Shown here piece after piece: positions 42,806 to 55,500 of a stretch of 64,000 nt of DNA. Where the stretch lies: positions 9,093,501-9,157,500 of the forward strand of contig OZ007580.1 of the NCBI GenBank assembly GCA_963931925.1, in the 5' to 3' direction. The notes under the pieces are model-generated. The model had not been told where the DNA came from. It ran no database searches and saw nothing but the letters and a program-made list of their open reading frames with translations. Made by a program: the position numbers and the translations under genes. The stretch's first letter is position 1; every line of letters begins with the position of its first letter. This stretch comes from Onchidella celtica (Eukaryota; Mollusca; Gastropoda; Systellommatophora; Onchidiidae).

Positions 42806-43602
42806 CTGATGACGTGGAATGAACTGCACTCATCTCGTGGATATCAGGTGTGAACTTTAGTTCGTTGATGAAAAGCAAACTTTTCATCAATTCCCATGAA
42901 ACGAAGTGATGTTAATGTCAAGGACAAATATAATTATGACGGGATTTAGAAAATTAGAAACATGGCATACAGCGTGAGAGACAGGAAGGTGGTGGGGTGC
43001 GAAAAAGGAACAAGCCAGAAACCAACACTGGCTACCATTAAAAATTGAGCGTGAAAAAGACGAAAACATAAATCAAAATAATAAACATTCGAACACCGCA
43101 AAAACACGCTCAGCGGATGCTGACAAGTGAAGGGTCCATAAAAAATCTTTGCTAAAAATACAATAAAAGCACCGACATCCTCCTGCCACAGAGGTCGACA
43201 AGAACAAGGCCAGAACTGGTCTATGCAAAGCGCAACCTGTGCGATGAAGGAAAAGGGAAATTTCTTTAAAAAAGCAAAACCAACAGCGCTGACAAGAACA
43301 TTGTGTATCATCCACGTGGGCCTTGTTTACATTGGAACAAGGAACACACACACACAAAAAAAGAGGCTGTTAAGTGGAGATAGGCATTGTTTACGACGGG
43401 GTTGTTTAGCTTGTGATCAATGGACCACAATGGCAGGCCCGTAGGGATTATAGTACAAAACTGGGCCCAACAGGCAGAATGAGACCTCTGTATCAATCTG
43501 GTGGGTCAATTACATGGTAATTATTGCTGGTAATAATAATATCGGAAATGCATATGGAAAGGGAGGAGGGGGAGATGGGGAAATGCTCAGCGGGAAGGTT
43601 GT

Positions 43603-43945
43603 GTTTAGGTCTTTATTTTAGGAGGTTCCGCTGCCCTGGGTATTTACACCTCACTTTTCTTGTTTTTATTTTTCTCGTTCGTGTTTCTGTGTGTTTTTGT
43701 GGTAGGGATTAGCTGAGTTTGTTTTTTTTTTAGAATTTAGCCCGGACAGCGGCCTCGTTCGGTCTGCTCTTCCACTTTTTCGTCCTTATCCGAGAAGACT
43801 AGGTGCTTGATCCTACCTGCCGTAGAATCAAGGACAGGAATTTTTCCCCCCCAAAAAAATCCAACATGCCTGCACCGACCGGGGATCGAACCCTGAACCT
43901 GCGGCATTCGAGGCGAGCACCTTGCCTCTCGATCAATGTGTCCTG
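43603..43945 (-). mobile_element. tRNA-derived SINE, copy 6
   Basis: Head with GAGAGGCAAGGTGCTCG, B-box GGGTTCGATCCCC, body TAGTCTTCTCGGATAAGGACG and the complete tail CCTAAAATAAAGACCTAAAC. The GAGGGCCCG...TTGGCAGT block present in the other copies is missing, leaving a shorter body. Confidence 0.92.
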
Positions 43946-44758
43946 TCGGTGGGAGGGGGATATACCTGCAGAGGAGTTCAAGCAAGACCTGATACGAAAT
44001 TTAATCACGTAATGACCACAAACGCTTTGAGATGTCAGTAATCTTAAATCTGTCAAAATGCTGGATTTTTTTATTTTTTTTTCATCTTCGTTCTGGCCAG
44101 TTTAAATTAAATTTGGCCCCAGACATTTTTGAAGACTTCCAAAATGGCCTGTAAAAGAAGTCAGCTTTTCACCCCTGTGTTGTCTTCTGGGGAAAACATT
44201 TGTTGGAGGTCTCTGACATCGGATCATGGAAATGGACCCACTTTGTTGTATCCACTCTCCGGGTTGAGTTATAAAAAAGAAATGGGGGTGAGGGTTAACT
44301 CTATTACTGTCAGGAAGTTACGGTGTCCCACCAAGGGTGTTCGAAGTGCAAGTCTTGGTCTTACAAATTTAGCATCTGGGGCTGTTTTTCATTTAGAAAC
44401 CGCAGCAAAGCATACATTTTTCTGAAAGCTGATGTTAATTTGCTCTGATAGCCTTAGGGTAAACGAAACTGCCAATTTGATTGTCTTGCGACAGTAGTAG
44501 GGTTTATGCAGTAGAGATGTTTACAGGTGTCAGCGATAGTGCCGTATAAATTTTAAACCGCAGCTGACCTCACCGGAAAGAATGAACCGTGTTTCACATA
44601 AAATGGTTGCCACACAGTGGCCGAAGGTATTCTTATTTTGTTTTCTATGCCATTTGCTGGCGGCCGAGCTCAGATCTGTTTCGGATTCTCTATATACTCA
44701 GACATAAACTCTTTATAAATTTGAGTTAGTTAATAAACTTCACTTTAAAGGTGGAGAA
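43946..44758. other. Unique stretch without recognisable gene
   Basis: The 98-codon frame at 44129-44425 has unremarkable composition and no family signature; it may be chance. Confidence 0.35.
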
Positions 44759-45951
44759 TGTCACAAATCCCAGACTGGGAGATGTAATAGTTATGACAGG
44801 ACGACAATCACGAACAAACAAGTTTAACACTTAACAAAACAGCCCATCAGACTCACACATTTATTAAACATAATTATACATATAATAGCGCAATTACCTA
44901 TATTATATTATTGAAATGACTGCCGTACAACGGCCTTATTCTCACACACACGCTCCCCCGGATCCACAATCCGGTAGTCACTCCTAAAGGCACTTCGGCC
45001 TCAGCCTCTCCCCTCAGGGTCTTAATAGTACATTAATGATTCACTGGCACCGCAGTCTCTCAATATCACCTTCCTATTGTCATACACCTTAGCACTCCCC
45101 TAGCACCTCCGCAGGGCAATAACACATTATTATTTCCATAGCCATCAACATGGCAACAACATAATATCAGTTCACGAGCCTATCAACAGGGCAACAATAT
45201 AGTATCTCATTCACTCTCATATCTACGTCCCTGTCCGTGGCCTGACTGCCACGACTTTATGTGCCTCTACTGTCCTGCACTGACAGCCTCACTTCTGGCC
45301 TATGTGTGGCCTCCGGCCCTATGCTGGCCTATCTCCTGTGCTCATCGAGGTGGCTCTGCGGCCCGTCCCCGACACCTACAAGAATAACATTACCTTGGTA
45401 TAATATCCTACCATTTCTATTCACTCCACCTCTCCTTACAATCCATGAAGCGTACACACACTAGTTCACCTTTCACTCACCACACATCTTACGGTAACAC
45501 ACCTCCATCGGAGTACACACTACTCACTCGCGCTACAAATCCATGAACTCACTTTCATCTATCGCTCGTGGCGCACATTGCTATATCCAATATCAAGGAC
45601 TTCCACATTCCTCACATATACTTATTTACATCATGGTAATAGACGAATATAATATAATACATCAATCATAATAATCAATCAACGTTCTACATACCAGTCA
45701 TAACTGGAAAGACTCTCACTAGTCTTCTCGACTGCTTCCCCTTTATGTCCGCCCGATGGGCTTTTATTCACAGGTCCGATCCCTAGGACCTTCTAACTTG
45801 CAGTGATAGTAATACCGCGCTTTCGCCTCCTTCAGACCCCGCCCCCCACTACTCACAACAGCACGCTTAACTTGCTGTCTACTGTGAGCCTTTCTTACTC
45901 TACACCCGCTCTGTAGCAATCCCCTTAATTGCACTCACTCCACTCGTGACA
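44759..45951 (-). repeat. Solo LTR with 5-bp target duplication
   Basis: Fossil. 1,193 bp bounded by TGTCAC...GTGACA, flanked by a perfect 5-bp duplication GAGAA (44754-44758 and 45952-45956), with no internal retroelement sequence on either side. Orientation is inferred as minus from a TATA-like AATAAAAG near 45765 and AATAAA near 44865 read on that strand. A 5-bp duplication and TG...CA ends fit the Ty3/gypsy group. It is not the same family as the LTR at 560-1763, although both start TGTCAC. The intact duplication argues against great age, but no date can be given. Confidence 0.88.
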
Positions 45952-46097
45952 GAGAATTTGTGAATTATTCAGTGAATTCATATATTATTAGGGTTATTGC
46001 AATACAAACGTATCTTATAGATCTTTCAAATACAATTATTACGATTATATGTACTGTTATACGCTCGAAATTCGAGGCCGAGATTATTTATAAGAAT

Positions 46098-46195
46098 ATG
46101 AAAGCTGAAAACTAACCCAAAACAAGATAATGTAAAATTTTAAAAAAGCGGCGGTTTCCTTGCCGAAGCGTCGTTAAACCCAAACTAGAGGCCGA
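46098..46195 (+). repeat. Dispersed tail repeat (TCGTTAAACCCAAACT)
   Basis: GCGGTTTCCTTGCCGAAGCG then TCGTTAAACCCAAACT resembles the 3' tail at 23940, 28110 and 35195. Confidence 0.45.
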
Positions 46196-46927
46196 TGTTA
46201 TACGCTGAGATAGGCATAAAACATGCAAAATTTTTCGTACAATGAGAGAGAGTACACTAAGTTTAATTTATTCCTAATAGTGACCCACTTAGTAGTAGAT
46301 TTACCATTATTTGTCAGGTCTGTTCATAATACCAGGTTAAGACCCCTTGAGGCACGGTAAGCAGCGACTGTTTGGTAGGCGCGTTGGAAGGCGGGAAAAT
46401 TTTATTGTGAATGTGAGCGTTGGAGATGTTAACAACTGTGGCTTTATGAATCCTGTCAGGTACAACAGCCTGGTTTGAGATCTGTGTTTTGCTAATAATG
46501 AGATCATGGGCGGGCGAGTGAACTGGTGGTGAACCATCTGTTGCGGTGACATTAACCGCCTTTTCAAACAATTCTGTCTTATAGGGCTGATTGTAAATAA
46601 TCAAATGCATGCAAAAAATACAACCATTGTCATCGAAGATAATCTGTTTATCGATTAGCAAATTTTATTTTAGTGTTCCAGACGCAGATAGTTCAGCCTT
46701 CAGGAGACATGCTTGAAATACATACACTGACTGACCTATAGCTGTTTCGGCGGATCGTCGGGATATTTCGTACTTTGGGTTCACAGGTACAAACCAGATG
46801 ATCCCAGTCCTTTGAGAATGGCCGGTTTTCCACGCCAGGCCGGGATGACCATTCCAAAACAGAAGTGAAAATTTTCACAAATTGATCCAACGCCAGAAGA
46901 CAGCAGGATCAACCTCACCCATAAATA
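46196..46927. other. Unique stretch without recognisable gene
   Basis: The 115-codon minus-strand frame at 46314-46661 is not recognised and has no splice-like borders that I can support. Confidence 0.3.
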
Positions 46928-47353
46928 TAATTCACAAATTCTCCACCTTTAAACTCAAAAGGCTTTTTATTACGCCACCTACAGCAAAAAAAAATTGCAT
47001 GTGTGTTTCAAATACCTGGACGGTGCGTGGAAGTTTGGATTTTTTTAATTGTTTTTTTTTTTTTTTTATTTGCTTTTGTCGTTGACTGCTCGCCCCCGAG
47101 CCTGTTGTTTTCACGAGACCGTGACCCGTAAATGTGAACACTTCTTGTTGTGTGTAGGTCGCTGGTGTCGGCTGATTTAAAATAATGTTCGGCGTGCTGG
47201 CGGCTAAGATTAGAACATTGGAATACCCTGCTGCATGCTTTGGGAGTTATTTCGGTTTGCCGAGACAGATGTGGACAGGGCAGGAAGTGACGGACGGGGC
47301 AGTGAGGGGGGGGGGAGGAGGGGGGTCCGCGCGGAGCGCAGCTTTTAAGCTTG
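46928..47353. repeat. Unclassified ~430-bp dispersed repeat, copy 2
   Basis: Same order of shared blocks as 6172-6605, from ATTCACAAATTCT to GCTTTTAAGCTT, with a longer T run (47047-47067) and a poly-G run (47306-47328) in this copy. Confidence 0.65.
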
Positions 47354-50300
47354 TTCTATCACACAACATGACTTTTATTTTTTTCTGTTTTACGTTTAGA
47401 AATGGACAGTCTGAAAAATAGAGGAGGGGGTGGAGGGCGCTAATGATACCTACAGTATCTTCTTATACTAATTGGATCTACATGAAAGTTTCAGTTTAGT
47501 CCGGCGTCGCATGAACAAAACAACACAAGGACAGACATATCTGATGACCCAGAAAATAGCAAACGCACTTCTGATCTGTCCAGGCGTCTCGCCGACTACA
47601 GCCAGTGAAGTAATTAAATGATGCAGGGTTAAGAAATTCAAGTGCTGAGGCGTCATGAGCTGAACGGCTTTAGAATTATTAACTAAAAATAAGGCCCCGC
47701 ACAGTCCTGGCGCACACGATGTCTCGGAAGTACAGACAGCTTACCTGGGGGAAAAGGATGTCAAATCGGTTCATATAAATGAGCTAATGAGTGCTTCCTA
47801 AACGATGCCACTGTCCGATTTCTACATCTCTTGGAAGAGAGAGACTAAACAATGCGAGCAGAGCCACTGTTAACGTCGCCTGCAGGTAACTGGTACTGCC
47901 ACAAAAACAAAGTAATCCTGGTTTTTGGGTTGCTCTACTTTAAGTACATGATTTTGAGACTCAAATTCTTTTCTAACTTCCCCTTTACTTTTCATTGTGA
48001 CCCTGGCCGGTTTGTTTAATTTTCGTGATCTTTTTTTTCCGGTGAGCAAATAATCTGGCTTCGCTTTTCCTTCCCAGTTCATCCCACACAGCCAGGTATT
48101 CGTTGGGACACCCAGGTTTTCTAGTTATTACCGTACAGTAGAGGACAGTAGGATGAAACTCGGCCACTGTTCTGGTTAATTAATCTAGAGCTATCGTCGA
48201 TGGTAGGAAACTGAAACAGAACACAAAGAGGATTCCCTCATGGCGCTGTGCTCGAAGGCGGCTAATCTTCAGAAACCGCAGTGTTAGTAATGTTTTAATA
48301 ACGTTACAACATCACGGGGCTTTGTCAAGATGGAAAACACACTATGCCCACAGATATTCTTTTCTTAAAGGAGGTGGAGCGGGGCAAAGGGTAAAGAAAG
48401 CAAAATAACAAGAATATGTTAGTAATTACTGCATTATGAGTATTACTACCCATAGGTAAAGGTGCAGAAACCGGCTGTTAATGTGATAAAATGGTATCAC
48501 TGATCTGACACGGTGGGTTAACCCCGAGCCATGATAAAGACTCATAATGAGTAATAGTTTCCGAATGGTTGGCCCAATCTCGCAGCAACCTCGGGGTTGT
48601 TTTTTTTCCCATTTTTTTCCAGCTTTTCACTGTCAGAATAATAGAAAAAGAAAGGCCCGGTTAACTAGATATCTATAACAGGTTCACAAGGGTTACGTGA
48701 ATCCTGAACATATAACAGGTTCACAAAGGTTAGGTGAAGCCGGAACATAACTAACATCGGCGAGTAAACGAAGTATTTTGGTATTGTACATCTGATCTGC
48801 ATGAAAACAAGGAGTAATTTGTCCTTTTCGTTTTGGGTAACAAAGCAAAATTAGGCAACACGCTGTATGCCTTTGTATTGTAATGAGTCTCACACATTTC
48901 GCAGACTAGACAGGCAAAATGTTTGCAAACTTTGTTTCCGTATAAGAGCCAGCAAAAAACTGATGTTTGTCGATAAAGTGACACGCCCATTGCCTCTCTG
49001 CACTGTCTGGCCACTAGGTGATACAAATATGTCAGTTGTACTTTTAGTCTTGGGTGCTTTATGTCTCGAGGCCAGCGAAATGACATGCAGTAATAACTCA
49101 CATACTATTAGCTCACTGCGGGCTGTGCTCTCTCTGTAACTATACGCCACACACGATCCACCAGAGACTCGATAGATAATGAGTTTATACATGCACACAG
49201 TAATCCTAATGGACACGGCTCTTTCGCACTCTTATAGTGTTTGTCAACTAAGTGCCCATGTTCCATGTCTCTCCAACGTTATCAAATACTTTTGATTACT
49301 TTTTTTTCCTTTCCAATTTATGTCAAACCCCATTTATAAACTTCCATTGCAGCCCGGATCTTAATCATTATCAGGTTTGTCAAATTAATAGTAATACTTA
49401 GCTTAACATGGCCATTAATTGCATTTACCATGGCCATTAATTGCATTTACCATGCCATGGAATCAGTTCGAATCCAGAAACTTATGTTAGAAATTAAACT
49501 TATAATATACTAAAATGAAACATGTTTTCTTCCTACGAACTTTTCATTCATTTGTTTCTTTAATGTTGAGAAATAAAGGAAGTATTTTACATAAGGAAAG
49601 GGGGGGGGGGGGCACGTTATGCTGCCCTTAGTTTTTATAACATGATTAGGAAGCATGTAACCACCAATATTCCGCCGAGTACGAAAAATTCAGTGAGGTT
49701 CCACCAAGTCCAAGGAACGAAGGCAAAATATCAAACTTCTGGTTCATTCACCCGTGTGTCCATACACTCAGAACGGTTTATTCATTACATTTGTTCACTC
49801 ATTCGTGTATCTACTACGCGCTCACACATACGTTCAACGTTTTAGCCACGCACCTAGCACACCTGCACAATATCCGTGCATTCAGACGATGGTCTAGCTC
49901 ATTATCCATTCACTCAACGTATTATCTCTTTCCATCTGACTACAAAACTACATTAAGGTCCCATTATCTCCAGATTTATCACCAAATTGAAAAGTTTATC
50001 TCTTCTGTTAATAAGCAAAACCCCTGGCAAACCTTCTATTCACAGTGAAGTTCTAATTAAAATGGCTAATGGAATCTAAAGGCCTCCTGTATCATCAAAG
50101 TTCACTATCGACTTAATTTTGTCTATTTCTCATGCACTCACTCCTTCACATAAATGAAAACACTGAAAAAAAAAAAAAAAAGGATTAAAAAATTATACAA
50201 TTATATGAATACCTGCACTCTTCCATCTCTGCAAGTTCTTGATTTAATTTGACTGAAAATATTTACTCTCAGTTCATCTTTGTGAACTCCTTTCCTGATA

Positions 50301-52412
50301 TCTCTCTCTCTCTCTCCCCCTCTCACAACTCACACTTATAACTAAACTAAGCATATTAAAATTAACTCCACAGAAAGAGATGCGACAACAGGCAGCCAAT
50401 GACAATTACTAATAATTTAACCCCAAATATAAACCAACCAATGCTATTTCTCCACTTCAGAATACACTACCTGAAGTACAAGTTAACATTCAGTGACAAA
50501 CTGATCTCAGTATCAGCTGCAAATACCATAATAATGACCTGCTCCTCAACTGTGATTTAAAGTCATTTCTTTTTTTTTCTTTTTTTATCTGATTACCCAT
50601 TATTAAGCCCCATTGTTGTTATTTAAGGAAAACTTTTTTAACAAACATTGGTGCCGAATACGCTTCCTTCAATTAAACTTGGTATAGTAGCTTCTTTTTC
50701 TTCATATCTTCTAATAACGAGTTTATTCCTGGTTGTATATTTTCAGCAGACAAATTTAATCATATGTCATCACAGCCTGACAGCTTTTCTCAGTGTAAAA
50801 CAGCATAATATACTGAGGTGCTACACAAGTTTATCTATCCCATTCCGGCCTTTGCAAACATATTCATTTGAAATACAATGTCAGAAAAAGATTACAAGTG
50901 CTTTTACTAATACAAATCATCAAATGTTCTCTCTTCTTAACATGACTTTTCAAAAACACAAATTAAATTAAGTATCAACAAATTTGTTCGGTTTGTATTA
51001 TCACACTATTTTAGATATTAGTCTCATTTTCTTTATGCCGTACTCAATTTTCAGATCAGAATAGTCTGAAAATATTTCTGTTGTTTTACTTCAGGCATGG
51101 CATTTGATATTTGAGGGCTCTGCCTACTCCAGTATCTTCTTACAATGATAATGAAGTAGTACTATGAGTTAAAAGCAAAATGTGTATGCATAGGGGACAC
51201 TGACTGACCAGCAACCTTTGGCTCTACAAAAATACATAATATCATAAATAAATAAATAGCATTCATGTGGAAGACTGTCAGCCAAACCAGAATTTGGTGA
51301 CATTTCCATGAAAACCTGACCACCAAATGACCAGTGTCTGCCAAAAGGTTAACACTTAACCCCATGGTCAACCGTTTATTTACTAAATGGCCAGTGATCT
51401 AACCCCCATTCAGAAGTAGGTGATTATGTACCTAATTAGCCTGGCCACCTCGTCAACACTGTTGTCCTCTTTTTGAATACTTGAAATGTCCAAGTGCAGT
51501 CATTATGAGCTATGCAAGTATTTGGTGGCAATGTTTGAGCCTGTGCTTGCTAAATGAGTTAATGGAAAAAAAATGTCTGGAGGACTGAAGTTTGCTGTGA
51601 GGACAATACAAATTCCAAATGATGCCATGGAAAAATGTGAGAAAATGAAGCTGGGGCTTGAAACAGATAAAAAGAATAATATTGTAATAATAAATAATGT
51701 TTAGCTAAAAAATATTATTATGACAACAATTAATAATAATAATCATTAATAGTGCCAGTTTGAACCAGCTATGACTGAAAAGCAAGACTCAAATTTAATA
51801 AGGGAAGTTCATTGGGTTTTTTCCTTTCCTTTGAATCACCACTGTATATTCAAAGGCTATTCATTCCCCAACTCTTTCATTATTGTTACAGAATGTATGG
51901 ATGTAATACTAATATTATAAAAGTCTTACAGAGAACACTGTAAAGAATTTTTTTTTTAAAAACATAGACCCTAGTTATTAGTTTTTCTTTAAAAGTTCTT
52001 ACATCATATTAAATGCACAATTTTGTATTTTTTTTAGTTCAGTTCATGCGATTTATTTCCTTCATAACTATTCATTCTCAAAGATTTTGCAAACTAGATT
52101 TACCAGCGCTCGGTAGATCTATAGACTAGATCTAGAATAGAGATCGGACGGGCTCCGTCAAGCGCACGAATTAAGTCTACCTCCGATGTTTTAATGTGCA
52201 TTTACTTGTGCAAATAAATATATCTACGTGAACACACTGAGGTTATGGGAAGTCTCCATGTGTAACAACTATGACTGTGTATACAGGGCATGCAAGTTTA
52301 TTCACTTGTGTTCACAGAGCGGAGCGTAACTTAACGGCTGCGCTCGGCGCACGATTTTGTCTAGCAACCAGTGTACACACAAACTTCACAAGACAAGTTT
52401 TCAGTAACTTAC
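47354..52412. other. Mostly unique AT-rich sequence, probable intron 1 of the 52413-52562 gene
   Basis: Lies downstream of the splice donor of the minus-strand exon. Small structures only: a 37-bp direct duplication (about 48673-48746, TATAACAGGTTCACAA twice), a 24-bp duplication (about 49406-49448, CATGGCCATTAATTGCATTT twice), poly-G at 49599-49612 and (TC)n near 50302. I could not identify a second exon. Confidence 0.5.
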
Positions 52413-52562
52413 CGACGTTTTAATATCCTTATTTGTTGAAATCCTTCTGTGAAATATCTTTGCAGGCTCTGTTTCTCCATCACTGTCTGTTGATTCGTCT
52501 TGACCACTATAATCGGTAACTTTATCAACAGACCCATACTTCTGCACCCTGGACGCCGCCAT
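52413..52562 (-). CDS. First coding exon of an unidentified host gene
   Basis: The minus strand reads ATG GCG GCG TCC ... for exactly 50 codons (phase 0) and then a consensus donor GTAAGT (52407-52412). The peptide begins MAASRVQKYGSVDKVTDYSG, continues with an acidic, Ser/Thr-rich part (QDESTDSDGETEP) and ends in a basic stretch (KIFHRRISTNKDIKTS). The start lies in AATATGGCGGC, a YY1-like motif common at animal 5' ends, and the upstream sequence lacks a TATA box. No signal peptide is seen. An acidic, disordered N-terminus leading to a basic segment would suit a cytosolic leader of a larger protein, but the family cannot be named. Later exons lie towards lower coordinates and were not found. 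It is the only host coding sequence I consider well supported. Confidence 0.72.
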
Positions 52563-52700
52563 ATTGCCAGGCGCGTGTAACTCTGGCTAGTGGAGGTGAA
52601 AGGTCAGATATCCAATAATAGACGGCCTCTGATTACGATGTCACGCAGGTGCTTCGGTTCGATTTCTGTTGTCTGTCCTGTCCATCTATCTATCTCTCTA
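52563..52700 (-). promoter_or_regulatory. Probable TATA-less promoter and 5' UTR
   Basis: Sequence upstream of the start codon is moderately GC-rich (GCGCGTGT, GCCAGGCGCG) and lacks a TATA box. The AATATGGCGGC at the start codon could serve as an initiator-proximal YY1 site. Inferred from position only. Confidence 0.35.
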
Positions 52701-53937
52701 CTTTCGGCAGCCTACTTGCGTTAAATTTGTTGTAACGGTTGATCAATCGAACAAATGACTGCGAATGTATCGAGGGAATTCCGGATAGCAATCTTGATTA
52801 CGCCTGTATAAGCAAACCTACTTTTAAGGGATTTTTTTTTTTATTTAAATCTTCCGTTTTTTCATCCCTCCGTTAATGTTTTCGTGTCGTTCACAGCTCC
52901 GCTGGCCGCAAGCAAGAAGATTGAAAAATGAGATGTTGGTAAAAACGTGTGGAACTGAGTGGAGATTTGAAACAAAAATCGAGCTTGGTTTTGTGGTGAA
53001 AGTAGAAAGCGTGGACATGACATTACTGAGATCCGTGGTCTGATTGCGCCGACGTGAGCGCAATGGAAGAGAGAGAGGGGTGAGGAATGAGTCATTTGCA
53101 TAGGTGTTGTTCGCTGCTAGCACAGTGAGGTACTCATGATATGTAAGGCACGAAGTGGCGAGGGGGGAGGGGAGGAGGTGGCTCAAACACACACACACTC
53201 ATACACGCACACACATTTCGTTTATATATTATCGGGAAGCAACATCTTTCCTAAAGTGTGCGGTGCAGCCTTGAGCAGCTACCCTCCAAAAGGAAAGACC
53301 TCTACACTACAATCACTGTAATATTTTTTTGTTGTTATTTTGTCTTTGTGGTTTTTTTTATAGGAAACAGCAGATCTGCAGCAGCAGATAATTACTGTAT
53401 CTGTAACAGCAGATATCCGTGTGTGTATCTTTAACAACGGATAAAACCATAAGTTCCGAGGAGGCGAGGGTGGGTTTTGCAGAGAACATTTAAAAAAAAA
53501 AAAAAACCCACTGCGCTCACATTAATGATGTGGTTTGTTTGTTTGTTTTATTGGGAAGATGGGGGCGGGGGCATATTATTTATTTGATCAAAAACATAAG
53601 AAGGCTTCAGGCAACGAGCAGTCGTCTTAGTTAAATAATATTCGGTCAAAGGAGTTGCCAGTATTAAAGATTGGGCGATGTCTTTTCTCTATGTCACTTC
53701 GAGAGGCTACCGCACAATTTTCATTTTCATGCTTTTTTTTTTTTCCCCACATCTATTTGATATTAAATAGCCGCATGAGAAGCAAAACGACCAACAACTA
53801 CGTGTTGGAGAGCACGGGAAGTTAATAATAAACACACAATAAATAGGCATAATCTGTATAGTACATAATAGTTACTCTAGCTTTAAATGTCTTAGTGAGA
53901 CTTTTATATGGCTTCTCATTGCTTCTTTATTAGTTCC
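52701..53937. other. Upstream flank of the host exon
   Basis: Contains (AC)n-like sequence near 53186-53215 and an A run near 53492. The minus-strand frame at 52845-53198 is Ser/Leu-rich and unrecognised. Confidence 0.35.
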
Positions 53938-54145
53938 CTATTATTATTATTGTTGTTGTTGTTGTTGCTGTTATTGTTGCTGTTGTTGCTGTGGTTGCTG
54001 TGTTATTGTTGTTGCTGTTCTTGCTGTTGTTGTTGTCGTTGCGGCGGCCGTTGTTGTTGCTGCTGTTGCTGTTGTTGTTGCTATGACTACTGCTGCTACT
54101 GCTGTTATTTGTTGTAGTTTGTTGTTGTTGCTGCTGCTGTCGCTG
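53938..54145. repeat. TTG/CTG/TTA trinucleotide array
   Basis: About 65 imperfect trinucleotides (TTG, CTG, TTA, TCG). Poly-Leu/Cys frames are artefacts. Confidence 0.95.
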
Positions 54146-54344
54146 TTTTTTATGACGATGATGATGATATTGGTGTCAATGACGATGGTGGAAGTGATAG
54201 TTGTTCCGTCCGTGGAAATGGTGGAGGCAGTAGCGGTGAGTTAGTGAGGAGGAGGAAGATTTATGTGATAAAATAATACATAATATGCATATCTACTAGT
54301 ACGTCAGGTTTGTAAAGAAAACCTTGAAACTTGAAGATTGAAAC

Positions 54345-54400
54345 AATAAATCTTGTGCGGATACCAGATAAAGCCATATCTGAGGATTTCGACAGAACGA
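54345..54400 (+). repeat. Short dispersed repeat, copy 1
   Basis: ACCAGATAAAGCCATATCTG then GGATTTCGACAGAACGAAGAG. A second copy lies at 55050-55097 (ACCAGATAAGCCGTATCTC, GGTTTCGACAGAATGAGAGA). Confidence 0.6.
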
Positions 54401-54458
54401 AGAGAGGAAATGGAAACACAAAGTTGACAAAGTGGTTCGAGATTTCACACAGATCTTA

Positions 54459-54720
54459 TATCTCGGGTATAGAGCAAAATTGTTGTATCTCCAGGTTTAT
54501 AAATACTGGGCGCTTACTCGGAAATACCACAATATTGCTCTCAATGATCTCATTTTTAAGGGAAATACAACAATACTGCTTCTCCGTACCTTGGAACTGG
54601 TTAAAGAAAGCGGAATAATGAAAAAAATTGCAAGAAGCAGTTTGTCATTATTACAGTATTGCCATTATGAACCCTTATACATAAACCTGGAGATACAATT
54701 TTGCTCTATACCCGCGATAT
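54459..54720. mobile_element. Foldback MITE, ~40-bp inverted ends
   Basis: ATATCTCGGGTATAGAGCAA...TATCTCCAGGTTTAT (54459-54502) is inverted at 54682-54720 (ATAAACCTGGAGATACAATT then TTGCTCTATACCCGCGATAT), with a 3-bp indel. The middle also contains inverted pieces (ACTGCTTCT / AGAAGCAGT). Total ~262 bp. The overlapping 95-96-codon frames at 54331-54722 lie mostly inside it. Confidence 0.8.
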
Positions 54721-55269
54721 GAACCCTCTTAAGCACTAAGCCGGATTCGATAAGCCTTCCAAATTCACGAATTCATTTTTATCGTCCTGATTAAAGTTAG
54801 CTCTCTAACTTCGAGGGTAATATATCATTATTTTACAACTGTATGTCAGAACTTCTCCGTTTTCTGTATTTGAGTTCGTGTTTATAGCTATGATAAATTT
54901 TATTGACAGAGAGGAGAAGAAGATGGGTAAATACCGTCGTCAGGTTGAGCAAATCACACACTTCCTCGGTCCTGCCTTCCAAATGGTTTCTGTCATTTCA
55001 TTTCTCCTCAGTACGTGAAAATACGGAAATGCTGCCATAAAAATTGACTGGGAGACCAGATAAGCCGTATCTCAAGGTTTCGACAGAATGAGAGACTTCG
55101 CACCGAGTCCACCCAAATCGTCCTTATCCACGAGGCAGAAATACGGCAAATGATACGCTTTTCTATTTTCTGTGCTAAATTATACCTGCCGTGGTGATTC
55201 TGCAGCGAACAGACCAGAGACACGGGGAAGGGCGATGGAAGAAAATTTGGAGCACAAGTGGGCGATTGC

Positions 55270-55312
55270 CGGAAAAAAACAGTTGAGAACCGCTGTGGAA
55301 GAGATTGAGAGA
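55270..55312 (-). mobile_element. hAT-like terminal fragment
   Basis: CAGTTGAGAACCGCTG (55294) is a right-hand hAT terminus like that of 22786-23251. It is preceded by GGCGATTGCCGGAAAAAA, matching the GGGAAATTGCCTGAAAA before the right end of that element. The left end is not seen. Confidence 0.5.
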
Positions 55313-55433
55313 TGAGGATCCTTATTTATAGTGGAGATTTAGCCCCCAAGCTGTTACATCCCTTTTAAGATGGAAGTAATGTTGTAGTTATGTCATGCTG
55401 GCAGGTTCTATGCGCCACCGAGCTTTGCCGGTC

Positions 55434-55500
55434 CTTGGGATTTTCCTCAAGATCTTGGGATTTTCCCCAAGATCTTGGGATCTTCCGGGATCTTGGCATT
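55434..55500. repeat. CTTGGGATTTTCC minisatellite
   Basis: Three to four imperfect ~20-bp units (CTTGGGATTTTCCTCAAGAT and variants). Related CTTGGGA pieces recur to about 55740. Confidence 0.85.

Noticed and set aside
49406-49450. CATGGCCATTAATTGCATTT duplication as a possible target-site duplication
   Set aside because: The copies are adjacent with no element between them; a simple local duplication.
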